Counted from the stretch's first letter, positions 1 through 8,414 are shown. The stretch: 64,000 nucleotides of DNA from CAWIHK01 sp963835935 (GCA_963835935.1 CAWIHK010000002.1:620001-684000); one strand, 5' to 3'. Numbers and translations: made by a program. Notes: generated from the letters alone by a model not told the origin.

Positions 1-90
1 AATCATTTATATTCGATCCAATATAGAAAAGTTTTATGACATGAAAAAGAGCGAGAGGAATTTTCTTTAGAGAATGCTGGGGGAGCTCAA

Positions 91-116
91 GGTCAAGATT
101 AAGATTAAGTTTAAGA
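91..116. repeat. short hexamer-type tandem repeat (TTAAGA-like)
   Basis: The stretch reads as degenerate copies of a six-base unit (TCAAGA, TTAAGA, TTAAGT, TTAAGA). It lies past the gpmA terminator, and nothing else is recognisable in the first 140 bases. Similar hexamer runs occur at 9110-9142 and around the four-helix-bundle cassette at 28449. Function unknown. Confidence 0.4.
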
Positions 117-140
117 GACGAAGCGAGTGTAATAAGAATT

Positions 141-180
141 AAAAACAGAAAAGCGACCTACTACTAAAGATCGCTTTTCT
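141..180 (-). terminator. Rho-independent terminator of gpmA
   Basis: A perfect 10-bp inverted repeat (AGAAAAGCGA at 147-156 against TCGCTTTTCT at 171-180) encloses a 14-base loop. Read on the minus strand it is followed by a G and five T residues (141-145). It starts 8 bases past the gpmA stop codon. Confidence 0.85.
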
Positions 181-188
181 AAAGGTGA

Positions 189-935
189 CTATTTCTTCTT
201 GGTTTGATTCGCCACCGCATTGATTGCCGCGGCAATTGCTTCCTGATCGCCAAGATAGTAATGTTTGATCGGCTTCAGGTTATCATCCAATTCATACGCA
301 AGAGGAACACCGGTTGGAATGTTGAGTCCGACAATCTCCTGATCTGAAATGTTGTCGAGATATTTTACCAGTGCGCGCAAGCTGTTGCCGTGCGCCGCGA
401 TTATCACTCGCTTACCCGATTTGATTGTCGGCGCGATGGTGTCGTGCCAGTACGGAAGAAAACGTTCGACCGTCAATTTCAAACTTTCAGTAAGCGGCAC
501 ATCTTTTTTTGCAAGGCCTTTATAACGAAGATCATGACCCGGATAGCGTTCATCGCTTTCTTCAAGCGGCGGTGGCGGGACGTCGTAACTGCGGCGCCAG
601 AGCGTTACTTGAGCGTCGCCATACTTTGCCGCGGTTTCAGCTTTATTCAAGCCCTGTAGCGCGCCGTAATGCCGTTCATTCAAGCACCACGATTTCACCA
701 CAGGAATCCAGTCTTGATCCAGCTCTTCAAGTGCGATGTTGAGAGTTTTGATCGCGCGTTTAAGAACGGAAGTGTATGCGATGTCGAAAATGTAGCCTTC
801 TTTTTTTAAAGCCTTGCCGCCGGTATGCGCTTCTTCGGTTCCTTTTTCAGAGAGATCGACATCTGTCCAGCCAGTAAAAAGATTCAGTTTATTCCAAGTA
901 CTTTCCCCATGACGGAGTAAAACAACTTTCATCAT
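189..935 (-). CDS. gpmA: 2,3-bisphosphoglycerate-dependent phosphoglycerate mutase
   Basis: Glycolytic cytoplasmic enzyme that interconverts 3- and 2-phosphoglycerate with a phosphohistidine intermediate. The N-terminus MKVVLLRHGESTWN holds the RHG catalytic histidine. NERHYGALQG carries the conserved glutamate and substrate-binding residues, and AAHGNSLRALVKYL near residue 180 holds the second active-site histidine. At 248 aa the length fits the cofactor-dependent dPGM family. Two adjacent ATG codons (935 and 932) are possible starts, preceded by a GAAAGG ribosome binding site. The gene is monocistronic, ends in TAG and has a strong terminator downstream. Confidence 0.96.
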   Translation of the reverse strand: MMKVVLLRHGESTWNKLNLFTGWTDVDLSEKGTEEAHTGGKALKKEGYIFDIAYTSVLKRAIKTLNIALEELDQDWIPVVKSWCLNERHYGALQGLNKAETAAKYGDAQVTLWRRSYDVPPPPLEESDERYPGHDLRYKGLAKKDVPLTESLKLTVERFLPYWHDTIAPTIKSGKRVIIAAHGNSLRALVKYLDNISDQEIVGLNIPTGVPLAYELDDNLKPIKHYYLGDQEAIAAAINAVANQTKKK

Positions 936-1146
936 ATTCCAAATTACCTTTCAGTTAATAAATTATCATCGTTTAATATATCCAAATTGTTGAAAAGTTC
1001 AAGCGTTCGATCGCATTAATCATCACGTTAAATCAATTTCGATTAATATCTATGATATCAAAAGCTCTTGCAAAAAGTTTGAAAATTTCATTTATTATTG
1101 AATGAATAAACATCACTGACTTGCAATTATACTTAAGGAGTTATTT

Positions 1147-1755
1147 ATGCCGACCATGGACGTCCGTTCCATCAACGACTACACCTTCCGAGTTATATGG
1201 TGGTTGTCCCTGTTGTTCGGTGTATTTCTTATGGTCTGTTTTACTTGGTATATTTTCCGAAGTATCCAATGTCAGGATTGGCCGACTACGGAGGGAGTAG
1301 TGGAAGAAGCAAATATGAACTCTGGAAATCATCCGGCTAGCTTTTCTTACTCTTATCAGATTGCAGGCAAAAATTACACAGGAACTCGATTGGGTTTTGC
1401 TGAATCTAACGACCCCAAAGTGATCCTCAATCGTTTTCATGTAGGACAAAAAGTTTCAGTCTATTATAATCCGGATGATCCAGATCTGGCTACTTTGGAA
1501 ACTGGGATTCACTCCGGGACATGGTGGTCTTTCGGGTGCGGAATATTTTTTTCCCTGTTAGGTTTGTTTATGCTGAATGTGAAAGAACGGCCGCCCGATA
1601 CTTCCGAGCAAAACGTAATAATATTTGATCCATCGAACCTCGATAACTCCGATGCCATCCAGACTAAAAAAGAGTTCACTCCTTCAAGTCTTGGTGATCC
1701 CATTGCCAATCAGACCAAATGGACGGCGACAAACAAAGACAGATTAAGCTTTTGA
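1147..1755 (+). CDS. DUF3592-type membrane protein
   Basis: A 202-aa protein of unknown function. A transmembrane helix near residues 15-37 is followed by an extracytoplasmic stretch with the DUF3592 pattern: WPTTEGVV, a YxYxxxGKxYxG segment, and GQKVSVYYNPDDPDLATLETG. A second helix follows near residues 125-145 and then a polar tail. These features match DUF3592, whose role is not established. AAGGAG sits 8 bases before the ATG. It is probably co-transcribed with the membrane protein that starts 12 bases downstream. Confidence 0.8.
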   Translation: MPTMDVRSINDYTFRVIWWLSLLFGVFLMVCFTWYIFRSIQCQDWPTTEGVVEEANMNSGNHPASFSYSYQIAGKNYTGTRLGFAESNDPKVILNRFHVGQKVSVYYNPDDPDLATLETGIHSGTWWSFGCGIFFSLLGLFMLNVKERPPDTSEQNVIIFDPSNLDNSDAIQTKKEFTPSSLGDPIANQTKWTATNKDRLSF

Positions 1756-1767
1756 GCATACAATCTT

Positions 1768-2295
1768 GTGGAAATCGGAAACTATCGTTTTCAATTCATG
1801 GCAACGACAAGAGCAAAAGTATTCTATGTAGTTTATGTGGTTGTTGGAATCGCTTCTCTGATTTATCTTGCTGGAAATATTTTATCCGGGATCTATTCTT
1901 TCAATATCGCGGCAATCCTAATTATGTTATTACTCCTTTCTTTTATCGCTTTCGGATGCTACATGCTTTATTCCATTACGGCTCCGATTATTTTTGATAA
2001 ATATATAAAATATTTTTGGAAAGGACGGGGGACGCCGGATGAGACGGGCGATATGGAAAAACTTAAAGCGTTTGCACATCTTGAGGATATCCACGCGCTT
2101 CAGCTTCTCTCCAAGTATAATACTCCTGCCGGAAGTAGATCATATTACAGCTACGAATTGAATCTTGTTCTGCAAAACGGGGATCGTATCAATGTGGTTT
2201 GTCACGGAGATAAGGAAGCACTTAGAAAGGATACTCAAGTTCTATCTAAATTTCTTGGTAAACCGGTATGGGATGCAATTGGAAATCGTGAGTGA
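1768..2295 (+). CDS. hypothetical membrane protein, second gene of the DUF3592 pair
   Basis: A 175-aa protein I do not recognise by function. Two hydrophobic helices (about residues 17-38 and 44-70) precede a soluble C-terminal domain with the string YELNLVLQNGDRINVVCHGD followed by FLGKPVWD. That tail pattern, a nonpolar beta pair then a 'lakfLgkPlwD' ending, is common in two-helix membrane proteins of unknown role. The frame begins with GTG at 1768; an ATG at 1798 is an alternative. It lies 12 bases after the DUF3592 gene, so the two are probably one transcript. Confidence 0.7.
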   Translation: MEIGNYRFQFMATTRAKVFYVVYVVVGIASLIYLAGNILSGIYSFNIAAILIMLLLLSFIAFGCYMLYSITAPIIFDKYIKYFWKGRGTPDETGDMEKLKAFAHLEDIHALQLLSKYNTPAGSRSYYSYELNLVLQNGDRINVVCHGDKEALRKDTQVLSKFLGKPVWDAIGNRE

Positions 2296-2300
2296 AAAGC

Positions 2301-2643
2301 GTTCCGGGTTCTGGGTTCAAAGTTCAATGTCTAAAATCCTAATTCGGCAAAGCCGCAACTAAACTTTTCGAAGTTCCAGATTCCAACTCTCAAATTTCTC
2401 CGAAGGAGTCCTTCGGACAAACAAGTTCCAAAAGAATAAATCAAAATTCCAAACAGAAAATTCAGCATAGGCGATGTTTAATTTTTGAATTTAGTATTTG
2501 AAATTTGTTTGTTCCACAGGGATCACTTCGTGAGAACTTGGTATTTGAAAATTGGAACTTCCCCTCATGGGTGAATATTTATTTTTGCACAGATTTCACT
2601 CTTTAAGAAACTGAACTTTGAACCTTGAACTCTGAACCTTTAA
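2301..2643. repeat. nested intergenic palindrome filling the gap between convergent genes
   Basis: The whole 348-base gap is repeat. Outer arms at 2301-2329 and 2610-2643 are inverted copies made of a degenerate GTTCARR heptamer. Inner arms at about 2371-2434 and 2487-2560 form a second imperfect palindrome, with ACAAACAAGTTCCAA against a complementary TTTGAAATTTGTTTGT. A local hairpin core, CGAAGGAGTCCTTCGGAC, sits at 2401. The inner element is clearly related to 61222-61431. No coding potential is convincing. Confidence 0.8.
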
Positions 2644-3813
2644 CTACTTCACTTCTTCATAACCTTTTCCTTCAGCCAGCACCGAATAAACTTTCGGCAT
2701 CAATTCGCCGATTGCGATATTTTGCGGGCACAACGGTTCGCAAATTCCGCATTGAGTGCATGCGTTCGCGCGCTCGGCTAATGGCACAAATATTTCGAAC
2801 AAGTTCCTCGCATATTTAATATTGTTGTGTATTTTTCCGTCGTTATAATACTCAAAATTTTTAAGAATGTTAACCCCAATCGGGCACGGCATGCAATATC
2901 CGCAATTCGTACAGGAAATTATAGTTCGTTCTTTATATTTATTTCGAACAAGCTTGATGAACTCAAGATCCGCCGAATTGAAAGAATTTATTTCCGATTG
3001 GTTTGCCGATTGAATATTTTTCTTAACCTGATCCATTGTGTTCATGCCGCTGAGCACAACCGAAACTTCAGGTTGATTCCAGAGCCACTGCAGGGCCCAA
3101 TCGTACGGCGCGCGTTCCTTTCCCTGAGTATCAAATATTTCCTGCAACGGTTTTGGCGGATTAGCCAATCTGCCGCCAAGGAGAGGCTCCATAATTGCCA
3201 CGGCTAAACCTTTCGACGCGGCATAACGAAGTCCTTCCGTCCCCGCCTGATTTTCAATATCAAGATAGTTATGCTGAATCAGGCAGAACGTCCAGCCGTC
3301 ATAAAAATCGAGAACATATTTCAAATCTTTGCATTCATCGTGAGATGAAAATCCCAGATGCGCGATTCGTCCATCCTTAAGTGCCGCTTCAGCTTTTTCG
3401 ATCACGTTCGATTTCAGCACGAAAGTTTCAAGATTCTGCTTCGTCAATCCATGGAAAAGATAGAAGTCGATTTGATCTGTTTGTAAACGCTTCAATTCTT
3501 CATTTAACAAGCTATCAAAATCATCCGGTTTTTGGATTAACCAGATTGGAGATTTTGTTGCAACCTTAACTTTTTCCCGATATCCGTCTTTCAACGCTTT
3601 ACCCAAAACAACTTCACTCTTGCCGTCGTGATAGACATGTGCAGTGTCAAAATAATTGACGCCTTGTTCGATCGCATAACGGATCATTCCAATGGCTTCG
3701 CGTTCGATGATATTTCCGCTCCAGGTATTTCCGTCCGTTGTAGGAAATCGCATGCATCCAAATCCGAGGGCCGACACGTTCCAATTAGTTTTCCCAAATT
3801 TACGGTACTGCAT
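2644..3813 (-). CDS. aldo/keto reductase with C-terminal 4Fe-4S ferredoxin domain
   Basis: A 389-aa predicted oxidoreductase of the COG1453 type. Residues 1-270 form an aldo/keto reductase TIM barrel: YRKFGKTNWNVSALGFGCMR at the start, NYFDTAHVYHDG with the catalytic Asp and Tyr, KVATKSP with the Lys, and FYLFHGL with the His position. Residues about 300-389 carry two Cys clusters, CTNCGYCMPCP and CTQCGICEPLCP, typical of two 4Fe-4S clusters. It probably passes electrons between ferredoxin-like clusters and NAD(P)H and an unknown carbonyl substrate. GAGGGAG precedes the ATG. It is monocistronic. Confidence 0.9.
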   Translation of the reverse strand: MQYRKFGKTNWNVSALGFGCMRFPTTDGNTWSGNIIEREAIGMIRYAIEQGVNYFDTAHVYHDGKSEVVLGKALKDGYREKVKVATKSPIWLIQKPDDFDSLLNEELKRLQTDQIDFYLFHGLTKQNLETFVLKSNVIEKAEAALKDGRIAHLGFSSHDECKDLKYVLDFYDGWTFCLIQHNYLDIENQAGTEGLRYAASKGLAVAIMEPLLGGRLANPPKPLQEIFDTQGKERAPYDWALQWLWNQPEVSVVLSGMNTMDQVKKNIQSANQSEINSFNSADLEFIKLVRNKYKERTIISCTNCGYCMPCPIGVNILKNFEYYNDGKIHNNIKYARNLFEIFVPLAERANACTQCGICEPLCPQNIAIGELMPKVYSVLAEGKGYEEVK

Positions 3814-3829
3814 AATACTCCCTCATTTT

Positions 3830-3913
3830 GATTTCGGATTTCGGATTGATGATTGCGGAATAAAACAAAAGCCATATCATATTCCGAAATTCCCATTCCG
3901 CAATCCGTAATTT
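3830..3913. repeat. palindromic repeat block beside a four-helix-bundle gene
   Basis: A run built from degenerate GGATTTC/GGATTGA/TGATTGC units is followed by its imperfect inverted copy (ATTCCGAAATTCCC, ATTCCGCAATCC). A similar block occurs on the other side of the gene at 4398-4504. The two blocks share ATTTCGGATTG near one end and TCATATTCCGA near the other. Confidence 0.7.
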
Positions 3914-4011
3914 AACTGATTTCGGATTTTTTGATTACTTGAACACAATTCATATTAGCGATTCCAAAGTCCGAGATTACAAATCCGAGTTTTAAAATCA
4001 TTCCTCAATTT

Positions 4012-4365
4012 TTAACGATTATGCTTGGCAGTCTTCCCTGATGAGGTGAATATCGCTGTTAGTTCATCAGCTTCCTTTAATATACTTGACAAGACTTTTG
4101 AATCAATAAGTTTTGATTCCGATAGAAGTTCTATCCAGTACATACATTCATCTGCTTCTTCTTCCACAATTGTGATTTTTGAAATGAAATCGGCTTTAGA
4201 ACGTGCTCGGCATGCAGATCTATAGTTCGCGCCAACAGAAGTTGCTGAACGAATAAGTTGTTTTGTAAGGATATCTATTGTTCGATCGGATGGAAGCGAT
4301 CGTGATAATTCAAGAATTCTTAAAGCAAATTGCTTCGTTCGGTTTTTTAGATCAGTCGACTTCAT
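4012..4365 (-). CDS. four-helix-bundle protein (S23/rRNA intervening-sequence type)
   Basis: A 117-aa, mostly helical protein of the four-helix-bundle family (TIGR02436-like). The family is found inside 23S rRNA intervening sequences, as orphan genes, and as a relative of the Avd protein of diversity-generating retroelements. Visible hallmarks are LTKQLIRSATSVGANYRSAC in the second helix and ISKITIVEEEADECMYWIEL in the third. The biochemical role of orphan copies is unknown; nucleic-acid binding is inferred from family structure. The gene is bracketed by related repeat blocks at 3830-3913 and 4398-4504, like the second family member at 28517. Confidence 0.85.
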   Translation of the reverse strand: MKSTDLKNRTKQFALRILELSRSLPSDRTIDILTKQLIRSATSVGANYRSACRARSKADFISKITIVEEEADECMYWIELLSESKLIDSKVLSSILKEADELTAIFTSSGKTAKHNR

Positions 4366-4397
4366 CCTCTGCTCAATGTTTAAACGTATGATTCGCT

Positions 4398-4504
4398 AAT
4401 TTCGGATTGCTGATTCAATTCGAGCGTCTTTCATATTCCGACATCCACAATCCCTGCCCGCCTCGCAAATCCATTAAAGGCAGGCGGGCACATTCCGAAA
4501 TTTG
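4398..4504. repeat. palindromic repeat block carrying a GC-rich hairpin
   Basis: AATTTCGGATTGCTGATT at 4398 pairs imperfectly with CATTCCGAAATTTG at 4491. Nested inside is a GC-rich hairpin at 4455-4490, TGCCCGCCT against AGGCGGGCA, of the same kind as those at 46319 and 46722. The block mirrors the one at 3830-3913 on the other side of the four-helix-bundle gene. Confidence 0.7.
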
Positions 4505-4512
4505 ACGTATTT

Positions 4513-5376
4513 CTATTCGAATACGATCGTTTTATTTCCGCGTATCAACACGCGATCTTGAAGATGCAATCGTAAAGCACGCGCGAGCACCAAACGCTCC
4601 AGGTCTCTGCCTTTACGAATTAGATCGTCCAGCGAATCTTTATGCGAGATGCGAATAATATCCTGCTCGATAATCGGGCCTTCATCAAGAACTTCGGTGA
4701 CGTAGTGGCTTGTTGCCCCGACAATCTTCACGCCGCGTTCATACGCCTGCTTGTACGGATTACTGCCAGCAAATGCCGGAAGAAACGAATGATGAATGTT
4801 TATAATTTTGTTTGGAAACTTCTGAACAAATGCCGGAGAAAGAATTTGCATGTAACGCGCGAGTACGATCGTATCTATCCGCCCTTTTACCAACAAGTCG
4901 ATCTCTCGTGCTTCCTGTTCTTCCTTATTTTCTTTTGTGATTTCAATGACGTGAAATGAAATTTGATACCGATCTGCCATGAATTTGAGATCCGGATGAT
5001 TCGAGATGATCAAAGCTATATCAGCCTCAAATTCGCCGAGCGTGTGCCGCCAAAGAATTTCCTGAAGGCAATGGTCATGTTTTGACACGAAGATCGCCAA
5101 ACGCCGCCGACTGCGGTTCAACTTGATGATCCATTCCGCGTTGAACTCGTTCGCCAGCGGTGCAAAGGCGTCATTCAATTTTTCGGGGCCGATGCTGAAA
5201 TTCTTCATGTCCCATGCCACACGGAGAGAAAAAATACGCTCTTGCCGGTCGACGTGTTCATCGAGATCGATGATATTTCCTCCGCGTTCAAAAATAAAAT
5301 TGGAGATACGCGAAACAAGCCCACGACGATCGGGACAGGATAAAAGCAACGTTGCAACCAGATCAATCTCTGACAA
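4513..5376 (-). CDS. purU: formyltetrahydrofolate deformylase
   Basis: Hydrolyses 10-formyl-tetrahydrofolate to formate and tetrahydrofolate, feeding formate to purine synthesis and balancing one-carbon pools. Residues about 7-85 are an ACT domain (LLLSCPDRRGLVSRISNFIF). Residues about 90-287 are a formyltransferase fold with NIHHSFLPAFAGSNPYKQA (catalytic His) and GATSHYVTEVLDEGPIIEQD (catalytic Asp region). The 287-aa length is normal. The start is a TTG at 5376, preceded by AGGGAG eight bases upstream; no ATG fits the family N-terminus. A small membrane protein gene ends 21 bases before this start. Confidence 0.95.
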   Translation of the reverse strand: MSEIDLVATLLLSCPDRRGLVSRISNFIFERGGNIIDLDEHVDRQERIFSLRVAWDMKNFSIGPEKLNDAFAPLANEFNAEWIIKLNRSRRRLAIFVSKHDHCLQEILWRHTLGEFEADIALIISNHPDLKFMADRYQISFHVIEITKENKEEQEAREIDLLVKGRIDTIVLARYMQILSPAFVQKFPNKIINIHHSFLPAFAGSNPYKQAYERGVKIVGATSHYVTEVLDEGPIIEQDIIRISHKDSLDDLIRKGRDLERLVLARALRLHLQDRVLIRGNKTIVFE

Positions 5377-5397
5377 GAAAAATCTCCCTGCTGTTAT

Positions 5398-5805
5398 TTA
5401 TATTTTTACAATTATCGGCAGTGCATACGAAACACATAATAGAAAAAATACAACAATTAATAAATAATGCAACCGTAGAAGTTTGCTTTTCTTTTCCGGC
5501 TTGAAATAGAGCGCCTGCCAAATAGCTCTCCAGAGCCAAAAAAGAGAATAACTAATTAAAATTCCGAAAGATAAACCGCAGGCTATGCTTAATTCTTGCA
5601 CATAGACAAACGAAATATAGGAAAAGACCGCAAACAATAACAATAAAGCCAAATGGACCGAGTAGAGAATTCGTTGGTTGATCTCAGTCAGTTTTTTAAA
5701 TTCTTTCTTCCAATGAAATATCTTGAAGAATTGAGAATGAAAAATTACCATAAGGAGTGATAACCCTCCTCCACAATAAATGCTGATCAAACTTATTTTT
5801 TCCAT
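5398..5805 (-). CDS. hypothetical small membrane protein (about four helices)
   Basis: A 135-aa protein made almost wholly of hydrophobic segments: about residues 5-28, 48-68, 72-96 and 112-134, with short charged loops (HWKKEFKKLTEINQR, KPEKKSKLL). I do not recognise a family. AAGGA lies 9 bases before the ATG. It sits 30 bases after the thioesterase gene and 21 bases before purU on the same strand, so the three may form an operon. Confidence 0.65.
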   Translation of the reverse strand: MEKISLISIYCGGGLSLLMVIFHSQFFKIFHWKKEFKKLTEINQRILYSVHLALLLLFAVFSYISFVYVQELSIACGLSFGILISYSLFWLWRAIWQALYFKPEKKSKLLRLHYLLIVVFFLLCVSYALPIIVKI

Positions 5806-5835
5806 GACGGCGATTTCCTTTTCTCTGTTTACGAA

Positions 5836-6354
5836 TCATTTGTCTGCAATAATTTCTATTACTTCTGGATCGGACGTCATCGATGTTATTCTCCATTCGT
5901 TTTCATCGCGATCGAAATCAGCTATTTTATCAATAGAAGTCTTGAGATACTTTCCTTCAGCAGTTACCGCCACATCGCCATTCGGAAGCACAAGCTCTCC
6001 TGTTCCTTCGAATAGTCGATAAGTTTCGGATATAATTCTTCCAATCACCTTCAATTCCACATTCAGAGGAATTGGTTTTCTGAATTTTGTTTTAAGTTCG
6101 AGTGTAACTCCCCAGACTTCGCCTTCTTTGCCTATCATGATTGCTCGGCCAATTGTCTCGTCCAGAATCGCCGATGCAACTCCGCCGTGGAGTCTTCCGG
6201 GATAGCTTTGATGTTTATCGGTCGGAGTAAAAAGAGCGATGAGTTCTTTGTTCTCGGTTTCATAAAATGCCGCTTTAATTCCGAAACTGTTTTTTAAGCC
6301 ACAAACGAAACACGACTTTGAGTTTTGTTGTTTATTTTTGATTTTATGGATCAT
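5836..6354 (-). CDS. PaaI-type hotdog-fold thioesterase
   Basis: A 172-aa acyl-CoA thioesterase of the PaaI/hotdog superfamily. The visible pattern is CFVCGLKNSFGI near the N-terminus, then GRLHGGVASAILDETIGRA, which is the 'HGG...lDe' signature of the hotdog central helix, then the beta segments ELKTKFRKPIP and GELVLPNGDVAVTAEGKYL. The substrate is unknown. I start it at the ATG at 6354, which has AGAAGGAAC just upstream; an in-frame TTG five codons earlier overlaps that ribosome binding site and is less likely. Confidence 0.85.
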   Translation of the reverse strand: MIHKIKNKQQNSKSCFVCGLKNSFGIKAAFYETENKELIALFTPTDKHQSYPGRLHGGVASAILDETIGRAIMIGKEGEVWGVTLELKTKFRKPIPLNVELKVIGRIISETYRLFEGTGELVLPNGDVAVTAEGKYLKTSIDKIADFDRDENEWRITSMTSDPEVIEIIADK

Positions 6355-6471
6355 TTTGTTCCTTCTCAAGATTCAATAGATAAAAGATGGTGCGAAGAAG
6401 GTCTATTGATATTTATCAAAGCGATAAATAAATAATCAAAAAAAAATAATGACACCGCGCGCCATATATCT

Positions 6472-6633
6472 TTAAACAGACTTCATTTTAAATATTTCGA
6501 TCTCATCGTAATCTCTATTAAAAAATTTAAGAATCTCCTTTTTTCGCCTTTTCGCAGAATGTTCATTGACAAATATTTCAGGAGTTTGAATGATACCCCT
6601 ATATATGTGTACTAATATCCATATATTTTTCAT
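6472..6633 (-). CDS. small protein (53 aa) following the ExE-type putative nuclease
   Basis: A 53-aa frame beginning MKNIWILVHIYRGIIQTPEI and ending in an acidic DYDEIEIFKMKSV. It starts 4 bases after the stop of the upstream gene, with AAAGG about 8 bases before the ATG, so translational coupling is likely. The layout (a short beta-rich start, 'RGii' segment, a helix with alternating K and E, and an acidic end) resembles small uncharacterised proteins of phages and accessory regions, but I cannot name a family. It could be an immunity, modulator or antitoxin-like partner; that is inference from position alone. Confidence 0.6.
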   Translation of the reverse strand: MKNIWILVHIYRGIIQTPEIFVNEHSAKRRKKEILKFFNRDYDEIEIFKMKSV

Positions 6634-6637
6634 ACTG

Positions 6638-7546
6638 TTAGCCTTTGATTGTTCTAGTAAACCAACCAAACACATCCTTATATTCGAGAAAATTACATAA
6701 TTCAGAAAGTCCACTCATTCGAAAAGTAGGTCTATTTATCTGGCGTAAGAATAAAGATTTCTTTACATAATTTGATACAATGCTGAATCTAGTTTTTAAA
6801 TGCGGTTCACTCAAATATAGATCATTAAATCGTAAGAGACCTGGATAAATCGGAGTCGAATGTTCCACTTCGAACATTGCCGACAAATCGCTTGATCCTT
6901 TTTTTAGCCACAAAACATCCACTTCACTGATAATATCCACAACTTTCAAGTACCTCTCTGGCAAATCCTTCTTACAAATAAATTTATCAGTGATATTCCA
7001 ATCGAGTTTATTGCGGTCGTTGTTTGGTATCCAAATATCATATCCATGGTGTGTTCCAATCGACCCTATCAGAGTCTGAATTTGAGAATGACTAAAATCT
7101 GGAATTCTAATCATTTTATTTTTATCAATACAGTTGTCAATATTATTCCATCCAATATAGCTTTCTACATTAAACCTACCAGCGTTTGCTATATAAAATT
7201 CCGCACCAGATTTTTCATGATAAATCTGTACTTTGATTTGTCCATCCGATGCAGGTTCGAGACTAGAAAATATTTCGTCGAACTCATCGTATGGGAGAAA
7301 TAAAGGTTCTTTTTGTGTATCCCACAAAAAACAGATTACCGAATTTAAGCCGTCAAGTTGTCTCAAATCTTCTTTGCGAATTCCATAAAATGATTGATTA
7401 CGATTGTGTACCTTCGAATATCTGATATAAATTCTACAAAGACCATCACCTATTTCAAAAAGAGATTGGCTATTTGGTAATTTACGGAGTTTACCATATT
7501 TGTTTTCTAACTCAGCAAGAAAATTTATTTTTACCTTATTTGGCAT
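6638..7546 (-). CDS. putative PD-(D/E)xK-superfamily nuclease, ExE variant
   Basis: A 302-aa, AT-rich gene of uncertain function. The C-terminal third contains SEVDVLWLKKGSSDL followed by MFEVEHSTPIYPGLLRFNDL: an Asp, about 15 residues, then a hydrophobic E-V-E strand and a helix. This fits a PD-(D/E)xK-like core in which the usual Lys is Glu, as in ExE restriction enzymes such as BamHI. The N-terminal 200 residues have no motif I recognise. No methyltransferase gene is adjacent, so it is not an obvious type II system. Base composition is lower in GC than the neighbours, which suggests transfer. The 53-aa gene follows it directly. Confidence 0.55.
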   Translation of the reverse strand: MPNKVKINFLAELENKYGKLRKLPNSQSLFEIGDGLCRIYIRYSKVHNRNQSFYGIRKEDLRQLDGLNSVICFLWDTQKEPLFLPYDEFDEIFSSLEPASDGQIKVQIYHEKSGAEFYIANAGRFNVESYIGWNNIDNCIDKNKMIRIPDFSHSQIQTLIGSIGTHHGYDIWIPNNDRNKLDWNITDKFICKKDLPERYLKVVDIISEVDVLWLKKGSSDLSAMFEVEHSTPIYPGLLRFNDLYLSEPHLKTRFSIVSNYVKKSLFLRQINRPTFRMSGLSELCNFLEYKDVFGWFTRTIKG

Positions 7547-7634
7547 ATTGATTTGATAATAATCTAAGTATCTTACGACATACGATGTATTTTATATTTT
7601 TCTATATTAATATGAAAATATAACAATATCAATT

Positions 7635-8414
7635 TTACTTATCTTTGATTTTTTCCATCAACTCCGCGGCTTCCTTCTTGCTATCATCGTCAAGTTGATA
7701 TGCTTTGGGAAGAGTTGCGATAGCCGTAAGATTTGCTCGCGCTTTTTCATATTCTTCATTTTCAATAAACGCTTTCGCGGCATCCAATCTGTACATAATA
7801 TAATTCGGCCTGAGCGAGATTGCGATCTCGAAATTCTTAATCGCATCATCGATGTTCGCCCAACTCAAACCGAGAGGCCAGCGGAATATTTTCGGCTTTT
7901 CACTAACCTTCGCATGCGTGCGTGCATAAATGTAATAAGCGAGTGAATTCTGTTTATCCAATTCAATCGCTTTTTCACAATCGGCTTTTACTTTCTTCAC
8001 GAGACCGATTGATTCCCAGACGCCTTTAAAAAGTGCAATTCTTCCGTTCGCGATCGCTCTGCGAGTATAGCCCATCGAACCTTCCGGATTTGCATTCACA
8101 GCCTGCTCTGCGTAATCGAGTGATTTTTCATACAACGCAAGCTGCTGTTCCTTCTCATCATCGGTTGTTGCTTTGAGTGCGGCTCCCATGTCGCTGTACG
8201 TTCGACTAAATCGCCAGAAAAGCATGTATTCTTTCGGATACTGTTCGATTGCTTTTTGTAAAACTTCGAGAGCGCTGGAATTCTGGAAGGCAACATCCGC
8301 GAGACTGTCGCTCATTGCTGCGGACTCAGAAATCGATTGCGCTGTAGAATTGAAACATAAAAAAAGGGATGTAAATATTACACCGAGGATAACGTACAGT
8401 ACTCCTCTACGCAT
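7635..8414 (-). CDS. secreted TPR-repeat protein
   Basis: A 259-aa exported protein with a signal peptide (hydrophobic core VLYVILGVIFTSLFLCF, probable cleavage after NSTAQS). The mature part is built of helix pairs typical of tetratricopeptide repeats: ALEVLQKAIEQYPKEYMLFW, LDYAEQAVNANPEGSMGYTR, KADCEKAIELDKQNSLAYYI and IKNFEIAISLRPNYIMYRLD. It most likely acts as a periplasmic protein-protein interaction scaffold; the partner is not shown. It is a single gene, with 88 bases of AT-rich sequence before the nuclease-like gene and 44 bases from the bifunctional nuclease gene upstream. Confidence 0.82.
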   Translation of the reverse strand: MRRGVLYVILGVIFTSLFLCFNSTAQSISESAAMSDSLADVAFQNSSALEVLQKAIEQYPKEYMLFWRFSRTYSDMGAALKATTDDEKEQQLALYEKSLDYAEQAVNANPEGSMGYTRRAIANGRIALFKGVWESIGLVKKVKADCEKAIELDKQNSLAYYIYARTHAKVSEKPKIFRWPLGLSWANIDDAIKNFEIAISLRPNYIMYRLDAAKAFIENEEYEKARANLTAIATLPKAYQLDDDSKKEAAELMEKIKDK

